Shown: piece by piece, positions 8,878 through 16,133 of the stretch
Position numbering within the stretch: the stretch's first letter is position 1
Layout: each line of letters opens with the position of its first letter
DNA from: Paralteromonas sediminis
GTDB lineage: Bacteria; Pseudomonadota; Gammaproteobacteria; Enterobacterales; Alteromonadaceae
DNA: 64,000 nucleotides
Reading direction: 5' to 3'
Assembly (NCBI RefSeq): GCF_003820355.1
Contig: NZ_RPOK01000001.1
Span: 956,847-1,020,846 of the forward strand
Notes under the pieces: model-generated
The model's input: the letters and a program-made list of their open reading frames with translations, nothing else
Databases searched by the model: none
Told to the model about the DNA's origin: nothing
Position numbers and translations under genes: made by a program

Positions 8878-9007
8878 ATGATTACTGAAATTACAACTGA
8901 AGAAATGGAGCATGTTTCCGGGGGGCTACTGGAGCCAAATTGCAATAGGCATTGCTATCGCTGATGCGGCATACGAATTTTACAAAGGCTTTACAGAGCA
9001 CAGATAA
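8878..9007 (+). pseudogene. Double-glycine leader peptide with a frameshift in a G6 tract
   Basis: The ATG (AGGA ribosome binding site 8-9 nt upstream) opens a classic leader, MITEITTEEMEHVSGG, as found in class II bacteriocins and peptide pheromones exported by C39-peptidase ABC transporters. As sequenced, the frame stops at 8964 after 28 residues. Removing one G from the six at 8920-8925 continues the frame to the TAA at 9005-9007, giving a mature peptide that begins YWSQIAIGIAIADAAYEF, about 26 residues, amphipathic and Ala/Ile-rich. The intact version would be 42 residues. Whether this is a sequencing error, a real null allele or slippage-based switching cannot be told from one sequence. 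Confidence 0.65.
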
Positions 9008-9024
9008 TAGGGAGTTTCGTTAAC

Positions 9025-9195
9025 ATGGATAAAGGAAAATCAGCAGTCACGTTAAGTGCAGAGGAAATTGATGCGGTGTCAGGGGCAGGATTTTTTTATG
9101 AGTTAGGAAAGTTCTTTGCTGAGGTGTCAAATGCGAACGATGCTATTTATGACCAATACGGAAACACAAATAGCAATCATCTTTGGAATAGATAA
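9025..9195 (+). CDS. Second GG-type leader peptide, 56 residues
   Basis: The ATG is preceded by GGGAG at 9010-9014. The leader ends LSAEEIDAVSGA, a Gly-Ala variant of the double-glycine site; the predicted mature peptide is about 35 residues (GFFYELGKFFAEVSNAND followed by a polar Asn/Gln-rich tail). It lies 17 bp behind the first peptide's extended reading frame and is presumably co-transcribed. Two adjacent short peptides of this type resemble two-peptide bacteriocins or a signalling-peptide pair. No C39 ABC exporter or immunity gene of a known type is visible in the window, so export would need a distant transporter. Confidence 0.6.
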   Translation: MDKGKSAVTLSAEEIDAVSGAGFFYELGKFFAEVSNANDAIYDQYGNTNSNHLWNR

Positions 9196-9239
9196 ATAAC
9201 GGGGCCGGAGTTACCGGCTCTGCATATGGACAGTGAAAA

Positions 9240-9455
9240 ATGAAAACTAAACCTATATCTTGGTGGGCATTACTGGCCGCCGGATTGTTCTCTACAAATG
9301 CGCTTTACTCGCTATTTTTCGCAGACGCCGAACGGACCACTTTTTTGCAAGAATTTCAAACAGGTTTGCTCTTTTTAATATTCTCTGCAATCAAATCGAC
9401 TCACGAGAAAAAAGAAGTGGTGGACGCTGCTGCTGGCTCGTTACGAAGTAATTGA
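9240..9455 (+). CDS. Small two-helix membrane ORF behind the peptide genes
   Basis: This 71-codon frame has two hydrophobic segments (WWALLAAGLFSTNALYSLFF and TGLLFLIFSAI) and follows the second peptide by 44 bp. The gap holds a GCCGG/CCGGC hairpin at 9204-9218. The ribosome binding site is poor. The last 13 codons lie inside the first 81-bp tRNA-tail repeat, so the original C-terminus was probably altered by the repeats. A bacteriocin-immunity role would fit size and position, but nothing in the sequence proves it; it may be non-coding. Confidence 0.4.
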   Translation: MKTKPISWWALLAAGLFSTNALYSLFFADAERTTFLQEFQTGLLFLIFSAIKSTHEKKEVVDAAAGSLRSN

Positions 9456-9660
9456 CCAGTGCGACTTGTTTTATGTCCGAAGATTTATAACGAAGAAGTG
9501 GTGGACGCTGCTGCCGGCTCGTTACGAAGTAATTGACCAGTGCGACTTGTTTTATGTCCGAAGATTTATAACAAAGAAGTGGTGGACGCTGCTGCCGGCT
9601 CGTTACGAAGTAATTGACCAGTGCGACTTGTTTTATGTTCAGAGATTTTTAACAAAGAGG
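9418..9660 (-). repeat. Three 81-bp tandem repeats carrying tRNA-Val 3' tails
   Basis: Units at 9418-9498, 9499-9579 and 9580-9660 are nearly identical. Each begins (plus strand) with TGGTGGACGCT followed by GCTG; this matches, with one mismatch in 15 bases, the 3' end of the adjacent tRNA-Val (TGGTGGACGCTACTG). The next copy in phase, at 9661, is the true tRNA 3' end. Read in the tRNA direction, each unit ends GCGTCCACCA. This is the architecture of the rtT repeats behind Escherichia coli tyrT, though the sequence differs. Because 81 is a multiple of three, an artefactual repetitive reading frame is open on the plus strand. Confidence 0.85.
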
Positions 9661-9736
9661 TGGTGGACGCTACTGGGCTTGAACCAGTGACCCTCGCCTT
9701 GTAAGGGCGATGCTCTCCCAACTGAGCTAAGCGTCC
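9661..9736 (-). tRNA. tRNA-Val(UAC), distal copy
   Basis: This 76-nt cloverleaf on the minus strand includes an encoded CCA. The acceptor stem is GGACGCT/AGCGTCC, the anticodon loop CTTACAA (anticodon TAC) and the T-loop TTCAAGC. It is identical to the upstream copy, 22 bp away, and its 3' end starts the 81-bp repeat series. Confidence 0.96.
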
Positions 9737-9758
9737 GTATAAGATGCTATTTAAAGAT

Positions 9759-9834
9759 TGGTGGACGCTACTGGGCTTGAACCAGTGACCCTCGCCTTGT
9801 AAGGGCGATGCTCTCCCAACTGAGCTAAGCGTCC
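9759..9834 (-). tRNA. tRNA-Val(UAC), promoter-proximal copy
   Basis: Identical in sequence to the tRNA at 9661-9736, with encoded CCA and anticodon TAC. It is the first gene of a leftward two-tRNA operon driven by the near-consensus promoter at 9879-9906. Confidence 0.96.
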
Positions 9835-9878
9835 ACGACTTATTGCTACGTTGCGTTGTAGCGGCTAAGTGGTGGCGT

Positions 9879-9906
9879 ATTATAGAGAGCTAACAACGAC
9901 TGTCAA
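9879..9906 (-). promoter_or_regulatory. Consensus sigma-70 promoter of the tRNA-Val operon
   Basis: On the minus strand TTGACA (9906-9901) and TATAAT (9884-9879), both perfect, are separated by 16 bp. The predicted start is near 9872, about 38 nt before the first tRNA-Val. Confidence 0.88.
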
Positions 9907-10004
9907 CACCTATTTTCACACCTTTGTTTGAATGGCTAAATTGTGTTCGTTTTGATGGCAAACTACACTAATAACGTTAAAAAATGAACACTGGGAATAT
10001 GCTA

Positions 10005-11702
10005 ATGGCTAAGTGGAAGCTAATTATTCTTGCTTTAGGTGCAGTAACAATTGCTGCTTGCGGCGGCGGTAGCAGCGATTCTTCTACCACGCCCTCTGAG
10101 CCAGCCCCCATACCTACAACTCCACCACCACCTCCTCCGCCCCCACCTGAACCAGAACCTACACTTGAAGAAAAACAGCGTGACGCAGCCAGATTACTCA
10201 ATCAGGCTACTTTTGGGGCTAGGTTAACTGACATAGAGACAGTGGTAGAAATAGGTGTTGAAAGTTGGATATCACAACAATTTGCGTTGCCGGTAACCTC
10301 GGCTGTCGACACGCTAGAAATGATAGACGAAACAAAAGATGACGAAGAATTATATCGTCATCACAGAGTGAACGCCTGGTGGCAATCTGCGGTTTACGCT
10401 CAGGATCAGCTGCGCCAACGTGTGGCGTTTGCATTGAGCCAAATTATGGTGGTGTCAGACAGGAGTAGCTTTGGCAACGACCATTACGGCATGGTGACGT
10501 ACTATGATGTGCTTGTCAGCGGTGCATTTGGTAATTTTCGCGACTTATTGGAAGACGTTACTTTGTCGCCGGCAATGGGCATGTACTTAAGTATGCTGGG
10601 TAATGAAAAGCCCGACACTGAGCGCAATATTCGACCCGATGAAAACTACGCCAGGGAGCTAATGCAGCTATTTAGCATTGGCTTGGTTGAATTGAACCAG
10701 GATGGCACGATCAAGCGCGGCATTGATAATGCTCCAATTCCCACGTATGACCAGTCAACCATAGAACATTATGCCCATGTTTTTACCGGCTGGCACTTTG
10801 CGCCAACTACCGAGGAAACCTGGTATAGGTGGTGGTTAAACTACGACACTGAATCGCCTATGACGCCTGTTGAGGCATATCACGATAAGGCAGAGAAAAC
10901 CTTGCTGTCTGACGTTATTGTACCGGCCAACCAAACCGCTCAGGATGATTTGGCCATGGCATTGGATTCCTTGTTTTTGCATCCCAATATTGGCCCTTTT
11001 ATCGGCAAACAGCTCATTCAGAAACTTGTGACCAGTAACCCTTCAGCTGGCTATATCGCGCGAGTCGCCGCGGCGTTTGATGACAATGGGTTGGGGGTAA
11101 GGGGTGACATGAAGGCAGTAATTACGGCTATTCTGCTTGATGAAGAGGCGCGCTCATTGGATACGCCCGATGAATCGTTTGGGAAACTTCGAGAGCCGCT
11201 GATAAAAATTGCGCATATGATGCGCGCTTTGGATGCAACACAAGAAGACGGTCAAATTGACCTTGGCTATCCCGATTATTTTGTTAATCAGGCTCCCCAA
11301 TCAGCGCCCAGTGTGTTCAACTTCTTTTCGCCGTCTTATTCCACACCAGGCGAGCTGAGTGACAACAATTTAGTCGCCCCTGAGTTGCAAATTATGACCG
11401 AAACTTATGTGGTGAGAGCAACGAATTATTTTGCTTATACCGCTTTGTGGTCCCACTCAGTTGAAGACCCTGAACCCGACCAACTCGTTATCGATTACAC
11501 CGAAGAAATCGCAATGCTGGATTCGCCCCAGACACTGCTTGACCACCTTGCTTTGCTGTTTTTAAACGGAGATATGTCTGCAGGTATGCAGGAGGCTCTG
11601 CTTGACGTATTAGCCGAAACCGAAACCTGGAAACCTGAAGACCGAGTAGCAAACCTGGTGTTTTTGGTACTGGCGTCGCCTCAATATGCCGTTCAAAAGT
11701 AG
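10005..11702 (+). CDS. DUF1800 family lipoprotein
   Basis: A start at 10005 (MAKWKLII) is preferred because GGGA lies 8 nt upstream; an ATG at 9984 is also in frame. The product has a lipobox (TIAAC) and a Ser/Pro-rich linker with nine consecutive Pro, then a DUF1800 domain: DAARLLNQATFGAR at its start, WWQSAVYAQDQLRQRVAFAL, NYARELMQLFSIG, and HVFTGWHF. DUF1800 proteins are commonly paired with DUF1501 proteins, as here (11 bp to the next gene), and are found in cell-surface contexts. Their biochemical role is not established. Confidence 0.88.
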   Translation: MAKWKLIILALGAVTIAACGGGSSDSSTTPSEPAPIPTTPPPPPPPPPEPEPTLEEKQRDAARLLNQATFGARLTDIETVVEIGVESWISQQFALPVTSAVDTLEMIDETKDDEELYRHHRVNAWWQSAVYAQDQLRQRVAFALSQIMVVSDRSSFGNDHYGMVTYYDVLVSGAFGNFRDLLEDVTLSPAMGMYLSMLGNEKPDTERNIRPDENYARELMQLFSIGLVELNQDGTIKRGIDNAPIPTYDQSTIEHYAHVFTGWHFAPTTEETWYRWWLNYDTESPMTPVEAYHDKAEKTLLSDVIVPANQTAQDDLAMALDSLFLHPNIGPFIGKQLIQKLVTSNPSAGYIARVAAAFDDNGLGVRGDMKAVITAILLDEEARSLDTPDESFGKLREPLIKIAHMMRALDATQEDGQIDLGYPDYFVNQAPQSAPSVFNFFSPSYSTPGELSDNNLVAPELQIMTETYVVRATNYFAYTALWSHSVEDPEPDQLVIDYTEEIAMLDSPQTLLDHLALLFLNGDMSAGMQEALLDVLAETETWKPEDRVANLVFLVLASPQYAVQK

Positions 11703-11713
11703 GAGATAAGAGT

Positions 11714-13069
11714 ATGGATCGCAGACGTTTTTTATCCAACTTTATAAAAGGTGCCGTCACGACTACTGCTGCCGGTGTGGGTATAAACTTAACATTTGCA
11801 CAAAAAGTGATGGCACAGAGTAGCGCACGCTTTGAAGATAACAAGGCTCTGGTTTGCGTATTTTTATATGGCGGCAACGATTCATACAATATGCTGGTGC
11901 CTACGGATACCGCTGAATACGCTACGTACCAAGGTGTCAGACAAAACCTGGCTTACGCACGTGATGCGCTCTTGCCTTTGAATCCAGTATCAACGAACAG
12001 TTACCGCGTAGGCATGCCGGCGCAGGCTAGTGCGTTACAACAACTTTTTGAACAAAAGAAGTTGTCCATTATTGCTAACATTGGTCCCATGATAGAGCCA
12101 GCTTCAAAGCAGCAACTGCGGGAAAGTGACGCCTTGCGTCCGCCGCAGTTGTTTTCTCATAACGATCAGCAAAGTTTGTGGCAGTCGTCAATCATGGACA
12201 CGCAGGCTACAACAGGCTGGGGAGGGCGAATTGCTGATTTGTTGGGGGACCAAAATGATTCACTGCCGATGAACATGACGATGTTTGGCAATAACCTGTT
12301 TCAGGCGGGCACGCTTTTCCAGCCTTTTTCTGTTGACCAGTCTGGGCCTGAAAACTTTGCTGCGCTTGACCCGCAAAAATCTTGGAATAGCCAACGAGTG
12401 ATGGCGTTCCAGAGACTACTGGATGATGTTAGCCATCCACTGGGCAGAGCCTATGCCAACCAAGTGGTCAGGGCGGCAACCAATAATCAAAGAGTGATAG
12501 ACGCCTTGTCTCCCGTGCCAGAAAGCCAAGTGATTTACCCGGTTAACAATCCTTTATCTGGTCAGCTGCAGATGGTGGCGCGTCTAATTGAAAGCCAGCC
12601 AGCTCTCGGACAGTCCAGACAAATCTATTTCGTTGGCCTAGGCGGTTGGGATACCCACGATAATCAAGCTGAATTGCACCCTCAGTTGTTAGCGCAGCTT
12701 GGTGAAGGACTCGCTGCCTTTCAGGCTGATCTTGAACAAAGAAATCTCGCAGAGCAAGTGACAACCTTTACCCTATCTGAGTTTGGCCGAACGCTAACAA
12801 GCAACGGTGATGGGACTGATCACGGGTGGGCAGGGCATCAAATTATTATGGGGGGAGGCATTAAAGGTGGCGACATATTTGGCTCACTTTCAGAACTCGC
12901 ACTTAATTCTGAGGACGATCTTGAAGACGGCAGGATGATCCCTAAGCTCTCCATAGAGCAAATGGGCGCAGCCCTGTCTGCTTGGTTCGGGCTAACGTCA
13001 TCCGAGCTAAATGCGGTATTTCCACACCTGTCCCGATTTGACGAAAATGCGTTGCAGCTATTTGTGTAG
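11714..13069 (+). CDS. DUF1501 protein with Tat signal
   Basis: The 451-residue product begins MDRRRFLSNFIKGAV, a twin-arginine signal, followed by a hydrophobic Ala/Gly stretch. The body shows the DUF1501 hallmarks LVCVFLYGGNDSYNMLVP near the N-terminus, GWGGRIADLLG, GLGGWDTHDNQ and TFTLSEFGRTL, related to the sulfatase/alkaline-phosphatase fold. It follows the DUF1800 gene by 11 bp with its own ribosome binding site (GGAGA) and forms a two-gene operon with it. The Tat route implies folding or cofactor loading in the cytoplasm before export. The function of the pair remains unknown. Confidence 0.9.
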   Translation: MDRRRFLSNFIKGAVTTTAAGVGINLTFAQKVMAQSSARFEDNKALVCVFLYGGNDSYNMLVPTDTAEYATYQGVRQNLAYARDALLPLNPVSTNSYRVGMPAQASALQQLFEQKKLSIIANIGPMIEPASKQQLRESDALRPPQLFSHNDQQSLWQSSIMDTQATTGWGGRIADLLGDQNDSLPMNMTMFGNNLFQAGTLFQPFSVDQSGPENFAALDPQKSWNSQRVMAFQRLLDDVSHPLGRAYANQVVRAATNNQRVIDALSPVPESQVIYPVNNPLSGQLQMVARLIESQPALGQSRQIYFVGLGGWDTHDNQAELHPQLLAQLGEGLAAFQADLEQRNLAEQVTTFTLSEFGRTLTSNGDGTDHGWAGHQIIMGGGIKGGDIFGSLSELALNSEDDLEDGRMIPKLSIEQMGAALSAWFGLTSSELNAVFPHLSRFDENALQLFV

Positions 13070-13090
13070 TGCAGATTGTCGGTAACTTGC

Positions 13091-13120
13091 TTGAGGCACG
13101 CTGTAGCCATGGGGTAGAAT
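13091..13120 (+). promoter_or_regulatory. Probable gltX promoter
   Basis: TTGAGG at 13091-13096 and TAGAAT at 13115-13120 are 18 bp apart, followed by a GC-rich discriminator (GCGCGCC). The gltX ATG is about 30 bp downstream. Confidence 0.55.
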
Positions 13121-13151
13121 GCGCGCCTTATTCATTTTCTAGGTAAAAATC

Positions 13152-14561
13152 ATGTCTGTTGTTACTCGATTTGCTCCCAGCCCAACCGGCTATCTTCACG
13201 TTGGCGGTGCGCGCACGGCCTTATACTCCTGGCTCTATGCTAAAAGCCAAGGCGGAAAATTTGTATTACGTGTTGAAGACACAGACATTGAACGCTCTAC
13301 CGAAGAAGCAAAACAGGCCATATTAGAAGGCATGGCATGGCTGGGATTAGATGCTGATGTGGGTCCTGTTTATCAAACAGAACGCTTCGACCGTTATAAA
13401 GAAGTGATTGATAAGCTCTTAGCTGAAGGTAAAGCGTACAAGTGCTTTATGCCTGCTGATGAGCTAGACAGCATTCGAGAAGCACAAAAGGAAAAAGGCG
13501 AAAAGCCGCGTTATCCTGGCACGTGGCGTGACAGGACTGATCATCCAGAAGGTAAGCCTTTTGTTATCCGGTTCAAAAACCCGCTAGAGGGTGAGGTGGT
13601 GATAAAAGACCATGTGCGCGGCGAAATTACCATCAGCAATACAGAACTGGATGATTTGATTATCGCGCGTTCAGACGGCACACCTACGTACAACTTCTGT
13701 GTAGTTGTTGATGACTGGGATATGGGTATTACTCACGTAGTGCGCGGTGAGGACCACATTAATAACACGCCGCGTCAGATTAATATTCTGAAAGCACTGG
13801 GTGCGCCCATTCCTGAATATGCGCACGTGTCTATGATATTGGGTGACGACGGCAAAAAGCTCTCCAAACGTCATGGTGCAGTAAGTGTTATGCAATATCG
13901 CGATGACGGATACCTGCCTCAGGCATTACTAAACTATTTAGTGCGCTTGGGCTGGTCCCATGGCGACCAGGAAGTATTTTCTGTAGAAGAGATGATTGAG
14001 CTGTTTTCATTAGATGCTATCGGACAGTCTGCCTCCGCGTTTAATACTGAAAAACTAGTATGGTTAAATCAGCATTACATGAAGTCATTGCCTGCTTCGG
14101 AAGTGGCTGAGCATGCAAAATGGCATTTTGACCAACTTGGCATTGATACCACAAAGGGTCCCGCCCTTGAGCAGGTGATTGAGATTCAGGCTGAGCGTGT
14201 TAAGACTCTTAAAGAAATGGCTGAGATAAGCGGCTATTTCTATCAGGAATACGAAGCCTTTGATGAAAAAGCGGCGAAAAAGCACCTGCGTCCTGTGGCG
14301 AAAGACGCCCTAGTGGCGGTGAAAGAGGCGCTACTGGCCATTGATGACTGGTCAGCACCTGCAATTCAGTCTGCGATTAATGAAACTGCCGATAAATTGG
14401 GCGTTGGCATGGGTAAAGTGGGGATGCCTTTGCGTGTTGCTGTGAGTGGAGGAGGAAATTCTCCGTCACTTGATATAACATTAGCGTTGTTGGAGCAAAC
14501 TAAAGTTGGCGAGAGAATAGACAAAGCGCTCAACTTTATAGCAAACAGAGAAAATTCTTAA
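13152..14561 (+). CDS. gltX: Glutamyl-tRNA synthetase
   Basis: The 469-residue enzyme charges tRNA-Glu with glutamate. The class I signatures are present: the HIGH-like element in [18 protein letters not shown] (residues about 6-23) and KLSKRHGA (about 237-244) for KMSKS. It also carries DNTNxER-like [10 protein letters not shown] and the WLGLD segment. Length is normal for bacterial GltX. It is followed directly by a tRNA-Ala-Glu-Glu operon, so the enzyme and two genes for its own substrate are neighbours. The start ATG has an AGG element 8-10 nt upstream. Confidence 0.98.
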   Translation: MSVVTRFAPSPTGYLHVGGARTALYSWLYAKSQGGKFVLRVEDTDIERSTEEAKQAILEGMAWLGLDADVGPVYQTERFDRYKEVIDKLLAEGKAYKCFMPADELDSIREAQKEKGEKPRYPGTWRDRTDHPEGKPFVIRFKNPLEGEVVIKDHVRGEITISNTELDDLIIARSDGTPTYNFCVVVDDWDMGITHVVRGEDHINNTPRQINILKALGAPIPEYAHVSMILGDDGKKLSKRHGAVSVMQYRDDGYLPQALLNYLVRLGWSHGDQEVFSVEEMIELFSLDAIGQSASAFNTEKLVWLNQHYMKSLPASEVAEHAKWHFDQLGIDTTKGPALEQVIEIQAERVKTLKEMAEISGYFYQEYEAFDEKAAKKHLRPVAKDALVAVKEALLAIDDWSAPAIQSAINETADKLGVGMGKVGMPLRVAVSGGGNSPSLDITLALLEQTKVGERIDKALNFIANRENS

Positions 14562-14569
14562 AAAAAGCG

Positions 14570-14598
14570 TTGACAGATTTAGGCCACATGCCTATCAT
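14570..14598 (+). promoter_or_regulatory. Promoter of the tRNA-Ala-Glu-Glu operon
   Basis: TTGACA at 14570-14575 and TATCAT at 14593-14598 with a 17-bp spacer are followed by a GC-rich discriminator (GCGCCCCGC), as expected for stringently controlled stable-RNA promoters. It lies 9 bp after the gltX stop. Confidence 0.85.
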
Positions 14599-14626
14599 GC
14601 GCCCCGCTGTCACAGAACAGACATAC

Positions 14627-14702
<76 letters not shown>

Positions 14703-14737
14703 GGAATGTGTAACGTATGTTTGTTGACAAAAACTTT

Positions 14738-14813
14738 GTCCCCTTCGTCTAGAGGCCTAGGACACCGCCCTTTCACGGCGGTAACAGGGGTTCGAATCCC
14801 CTAGGGGACGCCA
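14738..14813 (+). tRNA. tRNA-Glu(UUC), copy 1
   Basis: 76-nt cloverleaf with acceptor GTCCCCT/AGGGGAC, anticodon loop CTTTCAC (anticodon TTC), T-loop TTCGAAT and encoded GCCA end. It is identical to the copy 19 bp downstream. Confidence 0.96.
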
Positions 14814-14832
14814 AGTTCTCGGCAAAGTTTTT

Positions 14833-14908
14833 GTCCCCTTCGTCTAGAGGCCTAGGACACCGCCCTTTCACGGCGGTAACAGGGGTTCGAATCCCCTAGG
14901 GGACGCCA
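14833..14908 (+). tRNA. tRNA-Glu(UUC), copy 2
   Basis: Identical to the tRNA at 14738-14813; the last gene of the operon, directly followed by a terminator. Confidence 0.96.
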
Positions 14909-14916
14909 AATAGGAA

Positions 14917-14945
14917 AGCCCTGCTCGAAAGAGCGGGGCTTTTTT
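14917..14945 (+). terminator. Terminator of the tRNA operon
   Basis: AGCCCTGCTC, a GAAA tetraloop and GAGCGGGGCT form a 10-bp stem (one G-T pair), followed by a run of T. Confidence 0.92.
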
Positions 14946-15020
14946 ATGTCTTACTTGCCCATTCTTACGTATTGATTGTTTAATAGACGCTATTTTACTG
15001 AACGCGCACAGAGAGGAATC

Positions 15021-15938
15021 ATGACAACACACTATCCTATTGGTCGACCGGGCATCCCTTGGAGCGACGATGAAAAAAAACAGTGGTTTGAAATGCAGTC
15101 GATCAAGCGCACTTACCAGGATGAGGTACTTCATAAACTGCCTTTTCTTCCAAGCGTATTCAAAAGTGAGCAATACGGCGCGTTACCCATAGATACTGAG
15201 CGTTATCCGCTCATGGCCATCACGCCGGTTAATCCCGATCCAGCATTACCTTATATGTTGATTACCGGCGGCGTACATGGTTACGAAACCAGCGGTGTGC
15301 AAGGTGCTCTAGATTTTGCGTTAAACCATGCACAAGCCTATAGCCACCTGGTTAACCTTATTATACTGCCGTGTATTAGCCCTTGGGGCTACGAAACCAT
15401 AAACCGTTGGGGCGCGAATGCTGTTGACCCGAATCGCAGCTTCACGGCAGAGTCTGACTCCTTTGAAGCCAAAGCAGCGTTGCAGTATGTGAAGGCATTA
15501 AGTGTCGAACCTATTATGCATATAGACCTGCATGAAACCACAGACACGGACAACTCAGAATTTAGACCCGCGCTATCAGCCAGAGATGCAGTTGAACAAG
15601 CTGTGTGGCAAATTCCCGATGGATTTTATTTAGTGGCTGATTCACAAGCGCCTGAAATTGATTTTCAAAAAGCCATAATTAAAGCCGTAGAGCAGGTTAC
15701 TCATATTGCTGATGCTGACGACAAAGGCAACATAATCGGAGCGCCAATTTTGTATCAGGGCGTGATTGGCTATGATAAAAAAGCGTTGAATTTATGTGCG
15801 GGCATGACAAATGCACGTTTTGTAACTACTACTGAAGTTTACCCTGACAGTCCCAGAACCGATGCCAAAAATTGTATAGATGCTCAGGTTGCTGCGATAA
15901 AAGCGGCTGTGGACTTTGCTTTGGAAAGGGGAGTTTGA
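15021..15938 (+). CDS. M14-family zinc carboxypeptidase-like protein
   Basis: The ATG at 15021 is chosen for its GAGAGG ribosome binding site. The 305-residue cytoplasmic-looking protein has the M14 zinc ligands: H and E in GGVHGYETSG, and the distal H in MHIDLHETTDTD. A candidate catalytic Glu lies in TTTEVYPDS. It resembles the succinylglutamate-desuccinylase/carboxypeptidase group acting on small peptides or N-acyl amino acids; the substrate cannot be read from sequence. Its stop overlaps the next start by one base (TGATG), so translation is probably coupled to the DUF1289 gene. Confidence 0.82.
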   Translation: MTTHYPIGRPGIPWSDDEKKQWFEMQSIKRTYQDEVLHKLPFLPSVFKSEQYGALPIDTERYPLMAITPVNPDPALPYMLITGGVHGYETSGVQGALDFALNHAQAYSHLVNLIILPCISPWGYETINRWGANAVDPNRSFTAESDSFEAKAALQYVKALSVEPIMHIDLHETTDTDNSEFRPALSARDAVEQAVWQIPDGFYLVADSQAPEIDFQKAIIKAVEQVTHIADADDKGNIIGAPILYQGVIGYDKKALNLCAGMTNARFVTTTEVYPDSPRTDAKNCIDAQVAAIKAAVDFALERGV

Positions 15939-16123
15939 TGGAATCACCCTGTATTCGCTTGTGCACATTAGACGACCAGGATGTGTGTGTAGGTTGCAAT
16001 CGAAGCATTGATGAAATCGTCAGTTGGCATCATGCTTCTCAAATTGAAAAACAGGCAATCTTAAGTCGTGCGAAGATCCGCGAGAGCAACCGGCCGCCGG
16101 TTTTATTTTCAGACGCGTCATAA
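15938..16123 (+). CDS. DUF1289 small Cys-rich protein
   Basis: The 61-residue product fits DUF1289: SPCIRLCTLDDQDVCVGCNR with four Cys spaced C-x3-C-x7-C-x2-C, followed by SIDEIVSWHHAS. The Cys set suggests a bound metal. The family has no settled function. It overlaps the stop of the M14 gene and lies 10 bp before dusC, so it belongs to the same operon. Confidence 0.88.
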   Translation: MESPCIRLCTLDDQDVCVGCNRSIDEIVSWHHASQIEKQAILSRAKIRESNRPPVLFSDAS

Positions 16124-16133
16124 GCTTTTTGTG

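Noticed and set aside
9418-9660. CRISPR-like array
   Set aside because: The units are contiguous 81-bp tandem copies without distinct spacers, and each carries a tRNA tail.
9466-9690. A plus-strand reading frame encoding a 27-residue unit repeated nearly three times
   Set aside because: It exists because the 81-bp repeat length is a multiple of three; it runs into the tRNA-Val gene and has no ribosome binding site. A translated product is not excluded but not supported.
9418-9834. Phage or island attachment site at tRNA-Val
   Set aside because: No integrase gene or element boundary is nearby, and there are three tandem tails rather than one distant direct repeat.
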